Shown piece by piece: positions 53,084 to 61,861 of a stretch of 64,000 nt of DNA (position 1 is the stretch's first letter; each line of letters begins with the position of its first letter). The position numbers and the translations under genes are program-made. The stretch is from contig NZ_JH976536.1 of NCBI RefSeq assembly GCF_000183545.2, positions 157,572 to 221,571 of the forward strand, read 5' to 3'. The notes beneath the pieces were generated by a model. That model did no database searches. It worked only from the letters and a program-made list of their open reading frames with translations, and had not been told where the DNA came from. Origin of the DNA: Thermaerobacter subterraneus DSM 13965. Its GTDB lineage: Bacteria; Bacillota; Sulfobacillia; Thermaerobacterales; Thermaerobacteraceae.

Positions 53084-53631
53084 CGGGCCGTCACCTCCTG
53101 CTCCGGCCGCAGGGGCATGACGGAATACAGGACACCGTCGCCGCGAGCCAGCTCCAGGTAGAGGAACTCGGCGTCGACGTACAGCCGCGCGCGGTCGAGG
53201 CCCAGGCGCCGGCCGGCGGCTTCCACCTGGCGGGCGGCTTCGGCATAGTCGCCCCGGCTGCGCCCTTCCTCTACGTAGTAGCTCACCTCGTAGAACGCCT
53301 GCTCCAGCTCGGGCGTCCGGCGGTCGGCCAGCTCCAAGTCGTACTGGCCGGGACCCAGGCGCCGGTCAGCCCGCTCCCGCAGTTCCCGGTAGGTGGCGGG
53401 GAAAAGGTCCACGCTGCCCAGCTGGACCCGCACGTGCCAGCGGCCGGCATCCCGTTCCACCGCCACCGCCGCCACCCCGGGCACGCCGGCCAGATCCCGC
53501 TCCAGGGGCGCTGCCTTGGCCTGTTCCTGGTAGAACAGGCTGGCCAGCAGGAGGACCCCCAGGGTGATGGCCGCGGTCAGGGCCACCCAGCGGATTTCCA
53601 GCGGTCGTCCAAACATGCGCTTCAACCCCAT
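53080..53631 (-). CDS. membrane-anchored protein of unknown function, FtsH-like partner
   Basis: 183 residues: an N-terminal helix (about 13-33, WVALTAAITLGVLLLASLFY) and a soluble region with VPGVAAVAVERDAGRWHVRV, LGPGQYDLELADRRTPELEQ and YYVEEGRSRGDYAEAARQVE, predicted to lie outside the membrane. I do not recognise a family. ATG 53631 is the first start before the helix; Met 53616 is an alternative. It overlaps the FtsH-like gene by GTGA, so it may anchor or regulate that protease. A promoter with a perfect TATAAT lies 190 bases upstream. Confidence 0.7.
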   Translation of the reverse strand: MGLKRMFGRPLEIRWVALTAAITLGVLLLASLFYQEQAKAAPLERDLAGVPGVAAVAVERDAGRWHVRVQLGSVDLFPATYRELRERADRRLGPGQYDLELADRRTPELEQAFYEVSYYVEEGRSRGDYAEAARQVEAAGRRLGLDRARLYVDAEFLYLELARGDGVLYSVMPLRPEQEVTAR

Positions 53632-53820
53632 CGTCGCCCCAGCAGCCGCTCCGGGCGATGCCGTGATCAACGAACCGGGGAACACCCCGTTCCCACCGGG
53701 GTGCATCGATTCAGAAGCGGCGAAGGCCGCCGCACCGGGTACGAGAAGCGGCGCTGGATCGCGGTCAAGCAGCGTAAAAGGCACGAAGAGAGGTCAACAA
53801 ACCGTCAACAGGCAGGTTCC

Positions 53821-53830
53821 ATTATACCAC
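53821..53830 (-). promoter_or_regulatory. extended -10 promoter before the FtsH-like operon
   Basis: On the minus strand GTGG TATAAT (53830-53821): a perfect -10 with the TGN extension. No -35 is seen in the GC-rich DNA before it. The leader to the first start is about 190 bases. Confidence 0.6.
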
Positions 53831-54137
53831 CTGTGGGGCGCCTGGCCCGGTGGCCGGCGCCGCGGCGGCCGGCACAAACTCCGGCATCACCGGGACCGCC
53901 TGCCACCCTGCCGCCATGCAGGGCGACGGGCTGCGTGGCGTCGGGGGCATCGGGTGCGGGCTCCTGGGTCCGACATCGGCAGAGGGCATGCCTGGGGCGG
54001 CGGGTGTCGCGGGGGTGCTCGGGCCCGTGCCCGGCGGGTGCCGCAGCGGACGCCCGGCGGGGACGGTAGGCGACCTCCCCCTAGGGGCACCTGCGGCGGT
54101 CCCGGACCGGCAACACCCTGCCCCCCGCGGGGCCGCC
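53831..54137. other. intergenic region upstream of the FtsH-like operon
   Basis: 307 bases of GC-rich DNA between the yigZ stop and the promoter at 53821. No gene or hairpin recognised. Confidence 0.45.
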
Positions 54138-54752
54138 CTACGCGGGTTCGACCGCACGGTACTCCCACGGCCCGGGCTGCCAGGAGGCCTGTCCGGCAGA
54201 CCGTTCCCGCGCCTGGGCGGGAACCTGGGCCTCCAGATCCTCCGGCACCCACAAGTCCAGGGAGACGCCGGTGCCGAAGGACTCGTCGAGGATGGCGATG
54301 GCCTGTTCCTCCAGCCAGGCCCGGACCGGGCCGTAGGCCGCATAAGGCAATTCCAACCGCCCGCGCCGGCCCCGCCGGTAGGTGACGGGCCCGGCCGCCT
54401 GGACGGCGGCGGCGCAGGCACCGGCATAGGCCCGCACCAGCCCTGCAGCCCCCAGCTTCACCCCGCCGAAGTAGCGGGTGACGAGCACGGCCACCTGGAC
54501 CAGGCCCGCCCGCTCCAGGACATCCAGCACGGGACGGCCGGCGGTGCCGGAAGGCTCACCGGCGTCGCTGCACCACCGCCACTCGCCCCGGAACCCCGCG
54601 ATGAACGCGGGCACGTTGTGGGTTGCCCGGGGGTGACGGGCCCGAACCTCTTCCAGCCAGGCCTCGGCCCCTTCCCGGCCCGCCACCGGGGCCACCCGGG
54701 CGATGAACCGGGAGCGCCGGATCTCCAGCTCCACCTCGGCCTCCCGGGTCAC
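54138..54752 (-). CDS. yigZ: YigZ/IMPACT family protein
   Basis: 204 residues, the family's usual length. The UPF0029 N-terminal domain shows RSRFIARVAPVAGREGAEA, ARHPRATHNVPAFI, CSDAGEPSGTAGRPVLDVL and VTRYFGGVKLGAAGLVRAY, the IMPACT signature; a C-terminal DUF1949 domain follows. Related proteins tie to translation control, but the bacterial function is not established. GTG 54752 is chosen for length; the ribosome site is weak, and a longer reading from ATG 54980 is low-complexity. It lies under the 3' extension of bshC in another frame of the same strand. Confidence 0.82.
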   Translation of the reverse strand: MTREAEVELEIRRSRFIARVAPVAGREGAEAWLEEVRARHPRATHNVPAFIAGFRGEWRWCSDAGEPSGTAGRPVLDVLERAGLVQVAVLVTRYFGGVKLGAAGLVRAYAGACAAAVQAAGPVTYRRGRRGRLELPYAAYGPVRAWLEEQAIAILDESFGTGVSLDLWVPEDLEAQVPAQARERSAGQASWQPGPWEYRAVEPA

Positions 54753-56751
54753 CGAGCGGAAGGCGGGCGGATCCGCCGCCGTGGCCGGCCAGGTGGGCGT
54801 GCCGCCCGGGCCCGGCACCGCCGCCCCGCGCCCTGTCACCGCCCGGAGCCCCCTGCCGGTCCCGGTGCCGGCGCTGCACCCGGCTCCCGGCCGGCGGCAG
54901 GGCTGCCTTCCGCCACCCATGCCCGGGGGCGGCTGGCACCGGGCTGGCGGTACGACCGGCGCCGGAGGCGCCGCTGCCACCCGCGCCGGAGGCGTCGCCG
55001 CCGCCTGCGTCCGGCGGGCCGGCGTGACGGCCTGCGCCCGTTGCCCGTTCCGGCGGCAGGCCCGGAGCGTGGGCTGGCGCGGCGATCGCCGGCAGGATGC
55101 CGGGTTCGTCCCCGGGGGGATCGAGGAACACCAGCTGGTGCCCTCCCGGCCAGGGCGCCCGCAGGAGGGATCGCAGCCAGCGCTCGCCGTAGCGCATCAG
55201 ATAGGGGAAGACGTTGTGCACCCTCTCCTGGGGCTGGCCGGCAGGGCGCAGGCTGCCCTCCAGCCAGTCCAGGTCGCGGCCCGCCTCCCGCTGGCGCCGC
55301 CGGTGATGTTGCCAGGTCTTGCGGTGCAGGTAGTCGACCTGCATCAGGATCCGGCCCAGGTTGTCTTGGCCCAGGGAGCGCAGCTCGGGCCGCACCCGCT
55401 CCAGATCGTCCAGCAGGGCGGCGTAGAGGTCCTTGAATTGTTGCCTGAGGGAGGCGAACCGGTCGTCGATGCCCACCGGATCCAGCTCCTGCAGCACCCG
55501 CCGGCGCAGGCCCGCCGGATCGGCCAGCACCTCGCCCACGGTGGCCCGGTACCGTCCCAGCCGTTCCACCGCCGCCGGTTCGACCAGCGTGAAGCCGGGC
55601 CGGGGCAGCACCACCGGCATCTCCAGGCCGAACAGGGGGTAGACATCGCCCAGCTGGGCCAGGTAGAGCGCCTCGCCGGGTCCGACCACGAAGCCCACCA
55701 CCGGCAGGAGCCAGTCCTGCACCAGGGGACGCAGCACCACGTTGGGGCTGAAGGCCTCGGGCCGGCGCTCCAGTTCCCGCGCCAGGTCCGCCGGGCTGAA
55801 GGCCAGCCGGCCGTGCCGGTCGGCGAAGCGGCCGTCCTGCCAGAGCAGGGCGGCCCGGCGCCGCCCATCGAAGTAGAACAGGTTGGTATGGGCGGGATCC
55901 ACGTCCAGACCGGGCCGGTAGCCCCGCCGCTGGAGCCGCTGGGCTGCCGCCGCCAGCTCCCGGTGGATCGCCTCCCGCCGCACCACCGCGCGCTGGAACA
56001 GGGGCCGGCTCAGGCGCCGCAGGACCGAATCCATAGGATCCAGGATCACCAGCCCGTCCCGGGAGAACAGGCGCGCCAGCAGGCGGCCCACCCACTGGCC
56101 CAGGTTCTGCGAGCGCTGGCGCGCGTCTTCCAGCACTTCGACCACCGGGTGGCCCGCGGGAACGCCCGCCAGGCGTGCCATCTCCGCGATCAGGGCGCGG
56201 GCGGCCGGCACCAGCGGCAGGGTGCCTACCGGCGGCTGGCCGCCGGCGCGGGCGGCCGGAAAGGGCAGCGCCAGCCGGTGAAGCCGGCCGCGGTCGTCCA
56301 GCAGGTGGAGCTGGTTGCACTCGGCCAGGTCGTGGTCCTCGGTGGCCAGCCAGAACACGGGGACCACCGGCCGGTTGAGGGCGCCGGCCAGCCGTTGCGC
56401 CCACCGGATGATGCCCAGCGCCTTGTACACCGTGTAAAGCGGCCCCGTGGCCAGGCCCGGCTGCTGGCCCCCCACCACCACCAGGGCCCGCGGATCGGCC
56501 AGCCGGCGGGCGGCCTCGAGGGCCGGTTCTTCCGCATCCAGGGCCGCGTTGTAGGCCGCCAGCGCCTGGGCCACCGCCTCCCGAGGCGGCCGGTGGGGAA
56601 GCCGCTCCAGGACCTGGGCCCGGCGGGCGAAGGCCGACTCGTCCTGGGGGTTGTAGTGAAAGAAGGGACGAACCCGCTCGAAATCCCGCTGATAATGAAC
56701 GAAGAAATCGGGATATACCCATTCCAGCTGTTCCAGGGGCTGAATCTGCAC
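54556..56751 (-). CDS. bshC: BshC: bacillithiol biosynthesis cysteine-adding enzyme
   Basis: Last enzyme of bacillithiol synthesis, adding Cys to glucosaminyl-malate. BshC features: FFVHYQRDFERVRPFFHY, VVVGGQQPGLATGPLYTVYK, PVFWLATEDHDLAECNQ and LDPMDSVLRRLSRPLF; the conserved domain ends near residue 545 (QLVFLDPPG), the usual full length. The frame then continues for about 185 Gly/Ala/Pro-rich residues without similarity, overlapping the first 197 bases of yigZ. This is either a real tail or a sign that a stop was lost. GTG 56751 follows GAGGGGAAGGG; ATG 56778 is an alternative. No bshA or bshB is in the window. Confidence 0.88.
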   Translation of the reverse strand: MQIQPLEQLEWVYPDFFVHYQRDFERVRPFFHYNPQDESAFARRAQVLERLPHRPPREAVAQALAAYNAALDAEEPALEAARRLADPRALVVVGGQQPGLATGPLYTVYKALGIIRWAQRLAGALNRPVVPVFWLATEDHDLAECNQLHLLDDRGRLHRLALPFPAARAGGQPPVGTLPLVPAARALIAEMARLAGVPAGHPVVEVLEDARQRSQNLGQWVGRLLARLFSRDGLVILDPMDSVLRRLSRPLFQRAVVRREAIHRELAAAAQRLQRRGYRPGLDVDPAHTNLFYFDGRRRAALLWQDGRFADRHGRLAFSPADLARELERRPEAFSPNVVLRPLVQDWLLPVVGFVVGPGEALYLAQLGDVYPLFGLEMPVVLPRPGFTLVEPAAVERLGRYRATVGEVLADPAGLRRRVLQELDPVGIDDRFASLRQQFKDLYAALLDDLERVRPELRSLGQDNLGRILMQVDYLHRKTWQHHRRRQREAGRDLDWLEGSLRPAGQPQERVHNVFPYLMRYGERWLRSLLRAPWPGGHQLVFLDPPGDEPGILPAIAAPAHAPGLPPERATGAGRHAGPPDAGGGDASGAGGSGASGAGRTASPVPAAPGHGWRKAALPPAGSRVQRRHRDRQGAPGGDRARGGGAGPGRHAHLAGHGGGSARLPLGDPGGRGGAGDPALPVHRPGGPGGGPGRGRGLAGRGSGPSPPGNPQRARVHRGVPGRVAVVQRRR

Positions 56752-56952
56752 CGGCCGGTCCCTTCCCCTCGTCAACATTGGTCGCCCCCGCCGGTCTTGG
56801 GGGGCCGCCTTCCCCTTCTTCGCCGGGGGCGGGGGGAAGCCTGCCCGCCGGCCGTGACCGGCCCCGGGGGCCGGCTGCGGGGTGCCCTGGGCGCCACGGC
56901 GGCAGGGAAGGCGCTCCCGGCAGCGAACGGATATTCGCTGGAGGTGGCCTCC

Positions 56953-59220
56953 GTGCCCTTGAACCTGAGCCAGGTGCTGGACCAGCTGCGCACCGACCCC
57001 GCCTGGGTCGCGGGGATCCAGGCCTGGGAGGTGGAACCGGCCTGCCCGGGCCGCTTCGTACCGCCGCCGGAGGCCCTGGACCCGCGGCTGGTGGACTGGC
57101 TGGACCGGCGTGGGATCGCGCAGCTCTACAGCCACCAGGCAGAAGCCGTCGCCGCCAGCCTGGCCGGCGAGGACGTGGTCGTGGTGACGCCCACCGCCTC
57201 CGGCAAGACCCTGTGCTACACCCTGCCCGTGCTCCAGCGCATGCTGGAACGGCCGTCGGCCCGGGCGCTGTTCCTGTTCCCCACCAAGGCCCTGGCCCAG
57301 GACCAGTATGCGGCCCTGCAGGAGGCCATCGACCAGCTGGGCCTCGACCTCAAGGCCTACACCTACGACGGCGACACGCCCGAAGCGGCGCGGCGCGCCA
57401 TCCGGGCTGCGGGGCAGGTGGTGATCACCAACCCGGACATGCTGCACGCGGGCATCCTTCCTTACCATACACGCTGGGTCAACCTCTTTGAGAACCTGGA
57501 GTACGTGGTGGTGGACGAGCTCCACCATTACCGCGGCGTGTTCGGCAGCCACGTGGCCAACGTCCTGCGCCGGCTCTTCCGCGTCTGCGCCTTCTACGGA
57601 TCCCGGCCGCGGATCATCGCCTGCTCGGCCACCATCGGGAACCCCGGCGACCACGCCACCCGGCTCTTGGGGCGGCCCGTGCGGGTGATCGGCGAAAGCG
57701 GCGCCCCCCGCGGGGAGCGGCACGTGATCGTGTACAACCCGCCGGTGGTCAACGCCCAGCTGGGCATCCGGCGCAGCGTGCTGCAGGAGGCGCGCCGCTG
57801 GGCCGAGCGGTTTCTGAAGAACGGCATCGCCACCATCGTCTTCACCCGCAGCCGGCTGTCGGTGGAGGTGCTGCTCACCTACCTGCGCCGGGCCATGGGC
57901 GAGCAGGGCCACCGGGTGCGGGGCTACCGCGGCGGCTATCTGCCCAACCAGCGGCGGGAGATCGAGCGGGGGCTGCGCTCGGGGGAGGTGCTGGGGGTGG
58001 TGGCCACCAGCGCCCTGGAGCTGGGTATCGACATCGGGTCCCTGCAGGCGGCGGTCCTGGCGGGCTACCCCGGCAGCGTGGCCAGCTTCTGGCAGCAGGC
58101 GGGGCGCGCCGGCCGGCGGCACGGCGGGGCGGTGGCGGTGCTGGTGGCCTCCTCCAGCCCCCTGGACCAGTACATCGCCCGCCACCCGCGCTTTTTGCTG
58201 GACCGGCCCGTGGAGGCGGCGTTCATCCATCCCGACAACCTCTACATCCTGGTCAGCCACATCCAGTGCGCGGCCTTCGAGCTGCCCTTCCGGGCGGGCG
58301 AACGCTTCGGCGACCAGCCCGTGGACGACGTCCTGACCTTCCTGGAAGAGCAGGGCCTGGTCCACCGGGCGGGCGACCGCTGGCACTGGATCAGCGACAC
58401 CTTCCCCGCCCACGAGATCAGCCTGCGCTCGGCGGCGGAGGAAAACGTGGTGATCATCGACACCAGCCGGGGAGCCCGGGTCATCGGGGAGGTCGACCGC
58501 TTCTCGGCGCCGCTGCTGGTCCACGAGCAGGCCATCTACATCCACGAGGGGCAGCAGTACCAGGTGGAGCGCCTGGACTTCGCCGAAAACAAGGCCTACG
58601 TCCGGCCCGTCCAGGTCGACTACTACACCGATGCCCACCTGGCCGTCGACCTCAAGGTGCTGGACACCTTCGCCAGCCGCCCGGCTCCCGGCGGGACCGC
58701 CGCCCGGGGGGAGGTGGCCGTCATCGCCCGGGCCACCCTGTTCAAGAAGATCAAGCTCTTCACCCACGAGAACGTGGGCTGGGGCCGGATCCACCTGCCG
58801 GAGCTGGAGATGCACACCACCGCCTGCTGGCTGGCCCTGGAGGACGAACCGGCCGGCCTGGATCCGGCCGCCCTGCAGGCCGGCCTGCAGGGCATCGCCC
58901 ACCTGCTGGGTCACCTGGCGCCCCTTTACCTGCTCTGCGACCGGCGCGACCTGGGCACCGTGGCCCAGCTGCGCTCGCCCTTCACCGGCCGGCCCACCCT
59001 GTTCCTCTACGACAGCTATCCCGGCGGGGTCGGCCTGGCCGACAAGGCGTATGACATCCTGCCCCTGCTCTGGCAAGCGGCCCTGGAGGCCGTGGACGCC
59101 TGCCCCTGCCAGGGAGGCTGCCCCGCCTGCGTGGGGCCGGAGACCGAGAGCGGGCCGGGCGCCAAAGCCGCGGCCCGCCGGCTGCTGGCCCGCCTGGCCG
59201 GGGAGGCGGTGCGGCCGTGA
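56953..59220 (+). CDS. mrfA: MrfA (YprA-type) DEAD-box repair helicase
   Basis: 755 residues, close to Bacillus MrfA. Superfamily 2 helicase: Walker A TPTASGKTLCYTLPV, DELHHYRGVFG (DEVH/DELH box), SATIGNP, TRSRLSVEVLLTYL, TSALELGIDIGSLQAAV and QQAGRAGRRHGG. The C-terminal DUF1998 zinc-binding part has the four-Cys cluster DACPCQGGCPACVGP. With MrfB it forms a UvrABC-independent excision repair pathway for mitomycin-type adducts, as known from Bacillus. GTG 56953 is chosen for its distance to GGAGG; it is divergent from bshC. It overlaps mrfB by GTGA. Confidence 0.93.
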   Translation: MPLNLSQVLDQLRTDPAWVAGIQAWEVEPACPGRFVPPPEALDPRLVDWLDRRGIAQLYSHQAEAVAASLAGEDVVVVTPTASGKTLCYTLPVLQRMLERPSARALFLFPTKALAQDQYAALQEAIDQLGLDLKAYTYDGDTPEAARRAIRAAGQVVITNPDMLHAGILPYHTRWVNLFENLEYVVVDELHHYRGVFGSHVANVLRRLFRVCAFYGSRPRIIACSATIGNPGDHATRLLGRPVRVIGESGAPRGERHVIVYNPPVVNAQLGIRRSVLQEARRWAERFLKNGIATIVFTRSRLSVEVLLTYLRRAMGEQGHRVRGYRGGYLPNQRREIERGLRSGEVLGVVATSALELGIDIGSLQAAVLAGYPGSVASFWQQAGRAGRRHGGAVAVLVASSSPLDQYIARHPRFLLDRPVEAAFIHPDNLYILVSHIQCAAFELPFRAGERFGDQPVDDVLTFLEEQGLVHRAGDRWHWISDTFPAHEISLRSAAEENVVIIDTSRGARVIGEVDRFSAPLLVHEQAIYIHEGQQYQVERLDFAENKAYVRPVQVDYYTDAHLAVDLKVLDTFASRPAPGGTAARGEVAVIARATLFKKIKLFTHENVGWGRIHLPELEMHTTACWLALEDEPAGLDPAALQAGLQGIAHLLGHLAPLYLLCDRRDLGTVAQLRSPFTGRPTLFLYDSYPGGVGLADKAYDILPLLWQAALEAVDACPCQGGCPACVGPETESGPGAKAAARRLLARLAGEAVRP

Positions 59221-60917
59221 GCCGGCTGGAGCAGTTGCGGGCCCTGCGGGCCGCGGGCCGGCTGGTGCTGAAGGCCCAGCCCCAGGCTGCGCCCGCGGAC
59301 GCGGGAGAGGGAGCGGACGCGGAGGAAGGGCCGGCAGGCGGCGCGGCCGGCGGGCGGCGGGCTGCCGAAGGGGGCGGTGCCGCCGGCCCGGCCGGGACCG
59401 GCGGCACGGGCGACCCGCAGCAAGCCGGCCGCCCCGCCGGGAGTGGGCCAGCCGATCCCGGCGCCGGTGGCCGTCCGGCGGCGCCGGCCGGCGGCCGCAC
59501 CAGGGACCTGGACGGCGGCAGGACAAGCTGGCGGGAGGCGCCGGATCCTCCGCCTGGATCCGGCGGCCCCGCTCCCGAAGCGGCCGGCCTGCAGGCCATT
59601 GAGGGCGGGCACGGTACGGTCTGGCGCTGGCAGGTGGTGTACCCGGCCCACCACCGCCACGGCCACGGTCATCCCGCGGCATGGTTTGCGGACCTTGGCC
59701 GGTCCCTGGAGGTGCTGGCCGCCGTGGCGGGCCCCGCCGGGCGGCGCCAGGCCGCCCCTCCCGGTCCCGGCCAGCTGCTGTTCCTGGACCTGGAGACCAC
59801 GGGCCTTGCCGTGGCCGCCGGCCACAGGCCCTTCCTGGCCGGGCTGGCCTGGTTTGGTCCGGCCCCGGCCGCCGCGGACGGCGGCGAACCTTCGCCGGCG
59901 GCGTACCGGGCCGGCACCGAAGGACGGGCCGGGGCAGCCGCCGCGGCCCCCCGCCGCCCAGACCCGGTGCCCGCCGGCGGCACCCCGGCCGCGGCCGGTT
60001 ACGCTCTCTACCTCGAGCAGTACCTGGTCCCTGACCTGGAGCCGGAGACGGAAGCGGCATGGCTGGCTGCCCTGGCCCGCCGGGTGGAGGAACGGCCCTG
60101 GCTGGTCACCTTCAACGGCCGGGGTTTCGACTGGCCCATGCTGGAGACCCGGTGGCAATGGCACCGCCGCCCGGCTCCGCCCCTCAAGGCCCACTTCGAC
60201 CTGCTCTACCCCGCTCGCCGCCTGTGGGCCGGCCCGGGATCCCGGGTCAACCTGCGGGCCCTGGAGCACCGCCTGCTGGGCTTCCTCCGCACGGGCGACA
60301 TCCCGGGGGCCGAGATTCCGGGGCGGTACGGCCAGTTCTTGCGGGGCGGCGGCCCCGTGGACCTGCTCACCCCCGTCCTCCAGCACAACCGGCTGGACCT
60401 GCTGTCCCTGGTGGGTCTAGCCGCCTGGATCGGCGCCTGGCTCGCGGTGGGAGCCGCCACGCTGGAGCGGTGGGACGAGGCCCTGGCCGGAGGCCGGGAG
60501 TGGGAGCGGATCGATGCGTCCACGGCCACGACCTGGTACGAACGTGCCCTGGCCCTGGCCCCCGGCCGGGCGGCCGTGACGGCCGTCGCGCGGCGGCTGG
60601 TACCCCTCTACCGGCGCCAGCGCCGCCTGGCCGAGGCCGCGGCCCTGCTGGCCGCCCTCTGCGACCCGCAACACCCGCTGGCTCCGCTGGACCCCTGGGT
60701 CGACCTGGCGGAGCTCTGGCTGCGGTTGCGGGACCTCCCCCAGGCGGCCCGGTACCTGGCCCAGGCGGAGCGGCTCTGGCAACGGCGGCAACGCTTGTGG
60801 CGGGGACAAGCCGGCTCGTCCCGCCCCGGCCTGCCCGCGGGCCCCCTGGGTCACCGGCTGGAGCGGCTGCGGCAGCAGCTGGCCGGCGGCGGTCAGGACC
60901 AGGCGCGGGCCCTCTGA
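59217..60917 (+). CDS. mrfB: MrfB (YprB-type) DEDD exonuclease
   Basis: 566 residues, longer than Bacillus MrfB because of a Gly/Ala/Pro-rich N-terminal region (about 20-115) and an insertion (about 215-255). The exonuclease motifs are LLFLDLETTGLAVAAG (DxE), VTFNGRGFDWPMLETR (D) and LQHNRLDLLSLVGL (final D). A helical TPR-like C-terminus (RRLVPLYRRQRRLAEAAALL) completes it. It would digest DNA opened by MrfA. The GTG overlaps the mrfA stop as GTGA, so the two are coupled. Confidence 0.9.
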   Translation: MSRLEQLRALRAAGRLVLKAQPQAAPADAGEGADAEEGPAGGAAGGRRAAEGGGAAGPAGTGGTGDPQQAGRPAGSGPADPGAGGRPAAPAGGRTRDLDGGRTSWREAPDPPPGSGGPAPEAAGLQAIEGGHGTVWRWQVVYPAHHRHGHGHPAAWFADLGRSLEVLAAVAGPAGRRQAAPPGPGQLLFLDLETTGLAVAAGHRPFLAGLAWFGPAPAAADGGEPSPAAYRAGTEGRAGAAAAAPRRPDPVPAGGTPAAAGYALYLEQYLVPDLEPETEAAWLAALARRVEERPWLVTFNGRGFDWPMLETRWQWHRRPAPPLKAHFDLLYPARRLWAGPGSRVNLRALEHRLLGFLRTGDIPGAEIPGRYGQFLRGGGPVDLLTPVLQHNRLDLLSLVGLAAWIGAWLAVGAATLERWDEALAGGREWERIDASTATTWYERALALAPGRAAVTAVARRLVPLYRRQRRLAEAAALLAALCDPQHPLAPLDPWVDLAELWLRLRDLPQAARYLAQAERLWQRRQRLWRGQAGSSRPGLPAGPLGHRLERLRQQLAGGGQDQARAL

Positions 60918-60918
60918 G

Positions 60919-60940
60919 CGGCCCGCTTGTGGCCGGTTTT
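60919..60940 (+). terminator. weak candidate terminator after mrfB
   Basis: CGGCC (60919-60923) and GGCCG (60931-60935) form a 5-pair stem followed by GTTTT. It falls in the 22-base gap between convergent genes. Confidence 0.35.
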
Positions 60941-61788
60941 CAGGGCGCCGCCGGGCCGGCCTTCCCCAGCAGTGTGCTCAGGGTCACCGGCCGGAGGCCC
61001 CGCTGGGCCAGCTGGTCCAGGACCCGGGGCAGCGCCCGTGGCGTCTGGCGGGCAAAGTCGCTGGCCTGAAGCAGCAGGATGTCGCCGGGGCGGGCCTGCC
61101 CGGCCCGGTAGGCGATGTAGTCGGTGCCGGGGTTCATCCAGTCCTGCAGGTCAAGACTCCAGAGCACCGGCCGCACCCCCTGCGGGGCCCGGCCGGCGGG
61201 CCCGCCGGCCGGGCCGGGGGCACCGGCCGGTTCCAGCAGCCCCACCTGGGCCGGTCGCACGTAGCGGACGGGCTGCCCGGCGAGCCGGGCCAGCCGGGCC
61301 GCTTCTTCCTGCAGCCCCGGATCGGCGCCGCCCGCTCCCGGGCGGCCGCTCCTCCGGCCGGGGCCGGGACCGGGCGGCCCGCCCTCCAGAGCCGCCCCGG
61401 GCCGGAGCGGCTCGCGCAGCGCCACCTCGTGACCCGCCGCCACCATCTGCCGCACCAGGTCGGGATGCCCCTGCGCCCACAGCCCGGTGACGAAGAAGGT
61501 CGCCGGGGTGCGCCGCCAGGCCAGGGTGTCCAGCACCTGCAGGACCACCCTCTCGCCCTCCAGCACGTCGAAGGTGAGGGCCACCTGCCGTCCCTCCTCC
61601 GGACCCCGGGTGACGGCCGCCCTCTCCCCGCCGGCGGGTGCCGCCACGGGCCGGCCCGGACCCGCGTCCATGCCGTCAAGGGGTGGCCGTTCCCAGGGCA
61701 GGGTAAGCCGCGCCAGTCCCAGGACCGTCGCCAGACCCGCGAGGAAAAGGAGCCACGTGCGGCCTGAACGGCCCAGGGTGATGAACAC
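60940..61788 (-). CDS. degenerate polysaccharide-deacetylase (NodB-fold) protein
   Basis: 282 residues: an N-terminal membrane helix (about 11-28, WLLFLAGLATVLGLARL) and a NodB-like fold. The fold is recognisable (VALTFDVLEGERVVLQVLDT, ATFFVTGLWAQGHPDLV, AAGHEVALRE, GDILLLQASDF), but the TFDDG motif reads TFDVLEG and the metal His pair after AAGHE is lost (ALREPL). It is therefore likely inactive as a deacetylase. GTG 61788 follows a G-rich site. It lies 73 bases downstream of the carboxypeptidase gene on the same strand, a wall-related context. Confidence 0.7.
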   Translation of the reverse strand: MFITLGRSGRTWLLFLAGLATVLGLARLTLPWERPPLDGMDAGPGRPVAAPAGGERAAVTRGPEEGRQVALTFDVLEGERVVLQVLDTLAWRRTPATFFVTGLWAQGHPDLVRQMVAAGHEVALREPLRPGAALEGGPPGPGPGRRSGRPGAGGADPGLQEEAARLARLAGQPVRYVRPAQVGLLEPAGAPGPAGGPAGRAPQGVRPVLWSLDLQDWMNPGTDYIAYRAGQARPGDILLLQASDFARQTPRALPRVLDQLAQRGLRPVTLSTLLGKAGPAAP

Positions 61789-61861
61789 CCCGCGTCCCCC
61801 CTCGTACCGTGGTTCCGTTCCGGCCCCGGGCCGCGGTTCCGTTCCAGGCCCGGGCGCCGCC

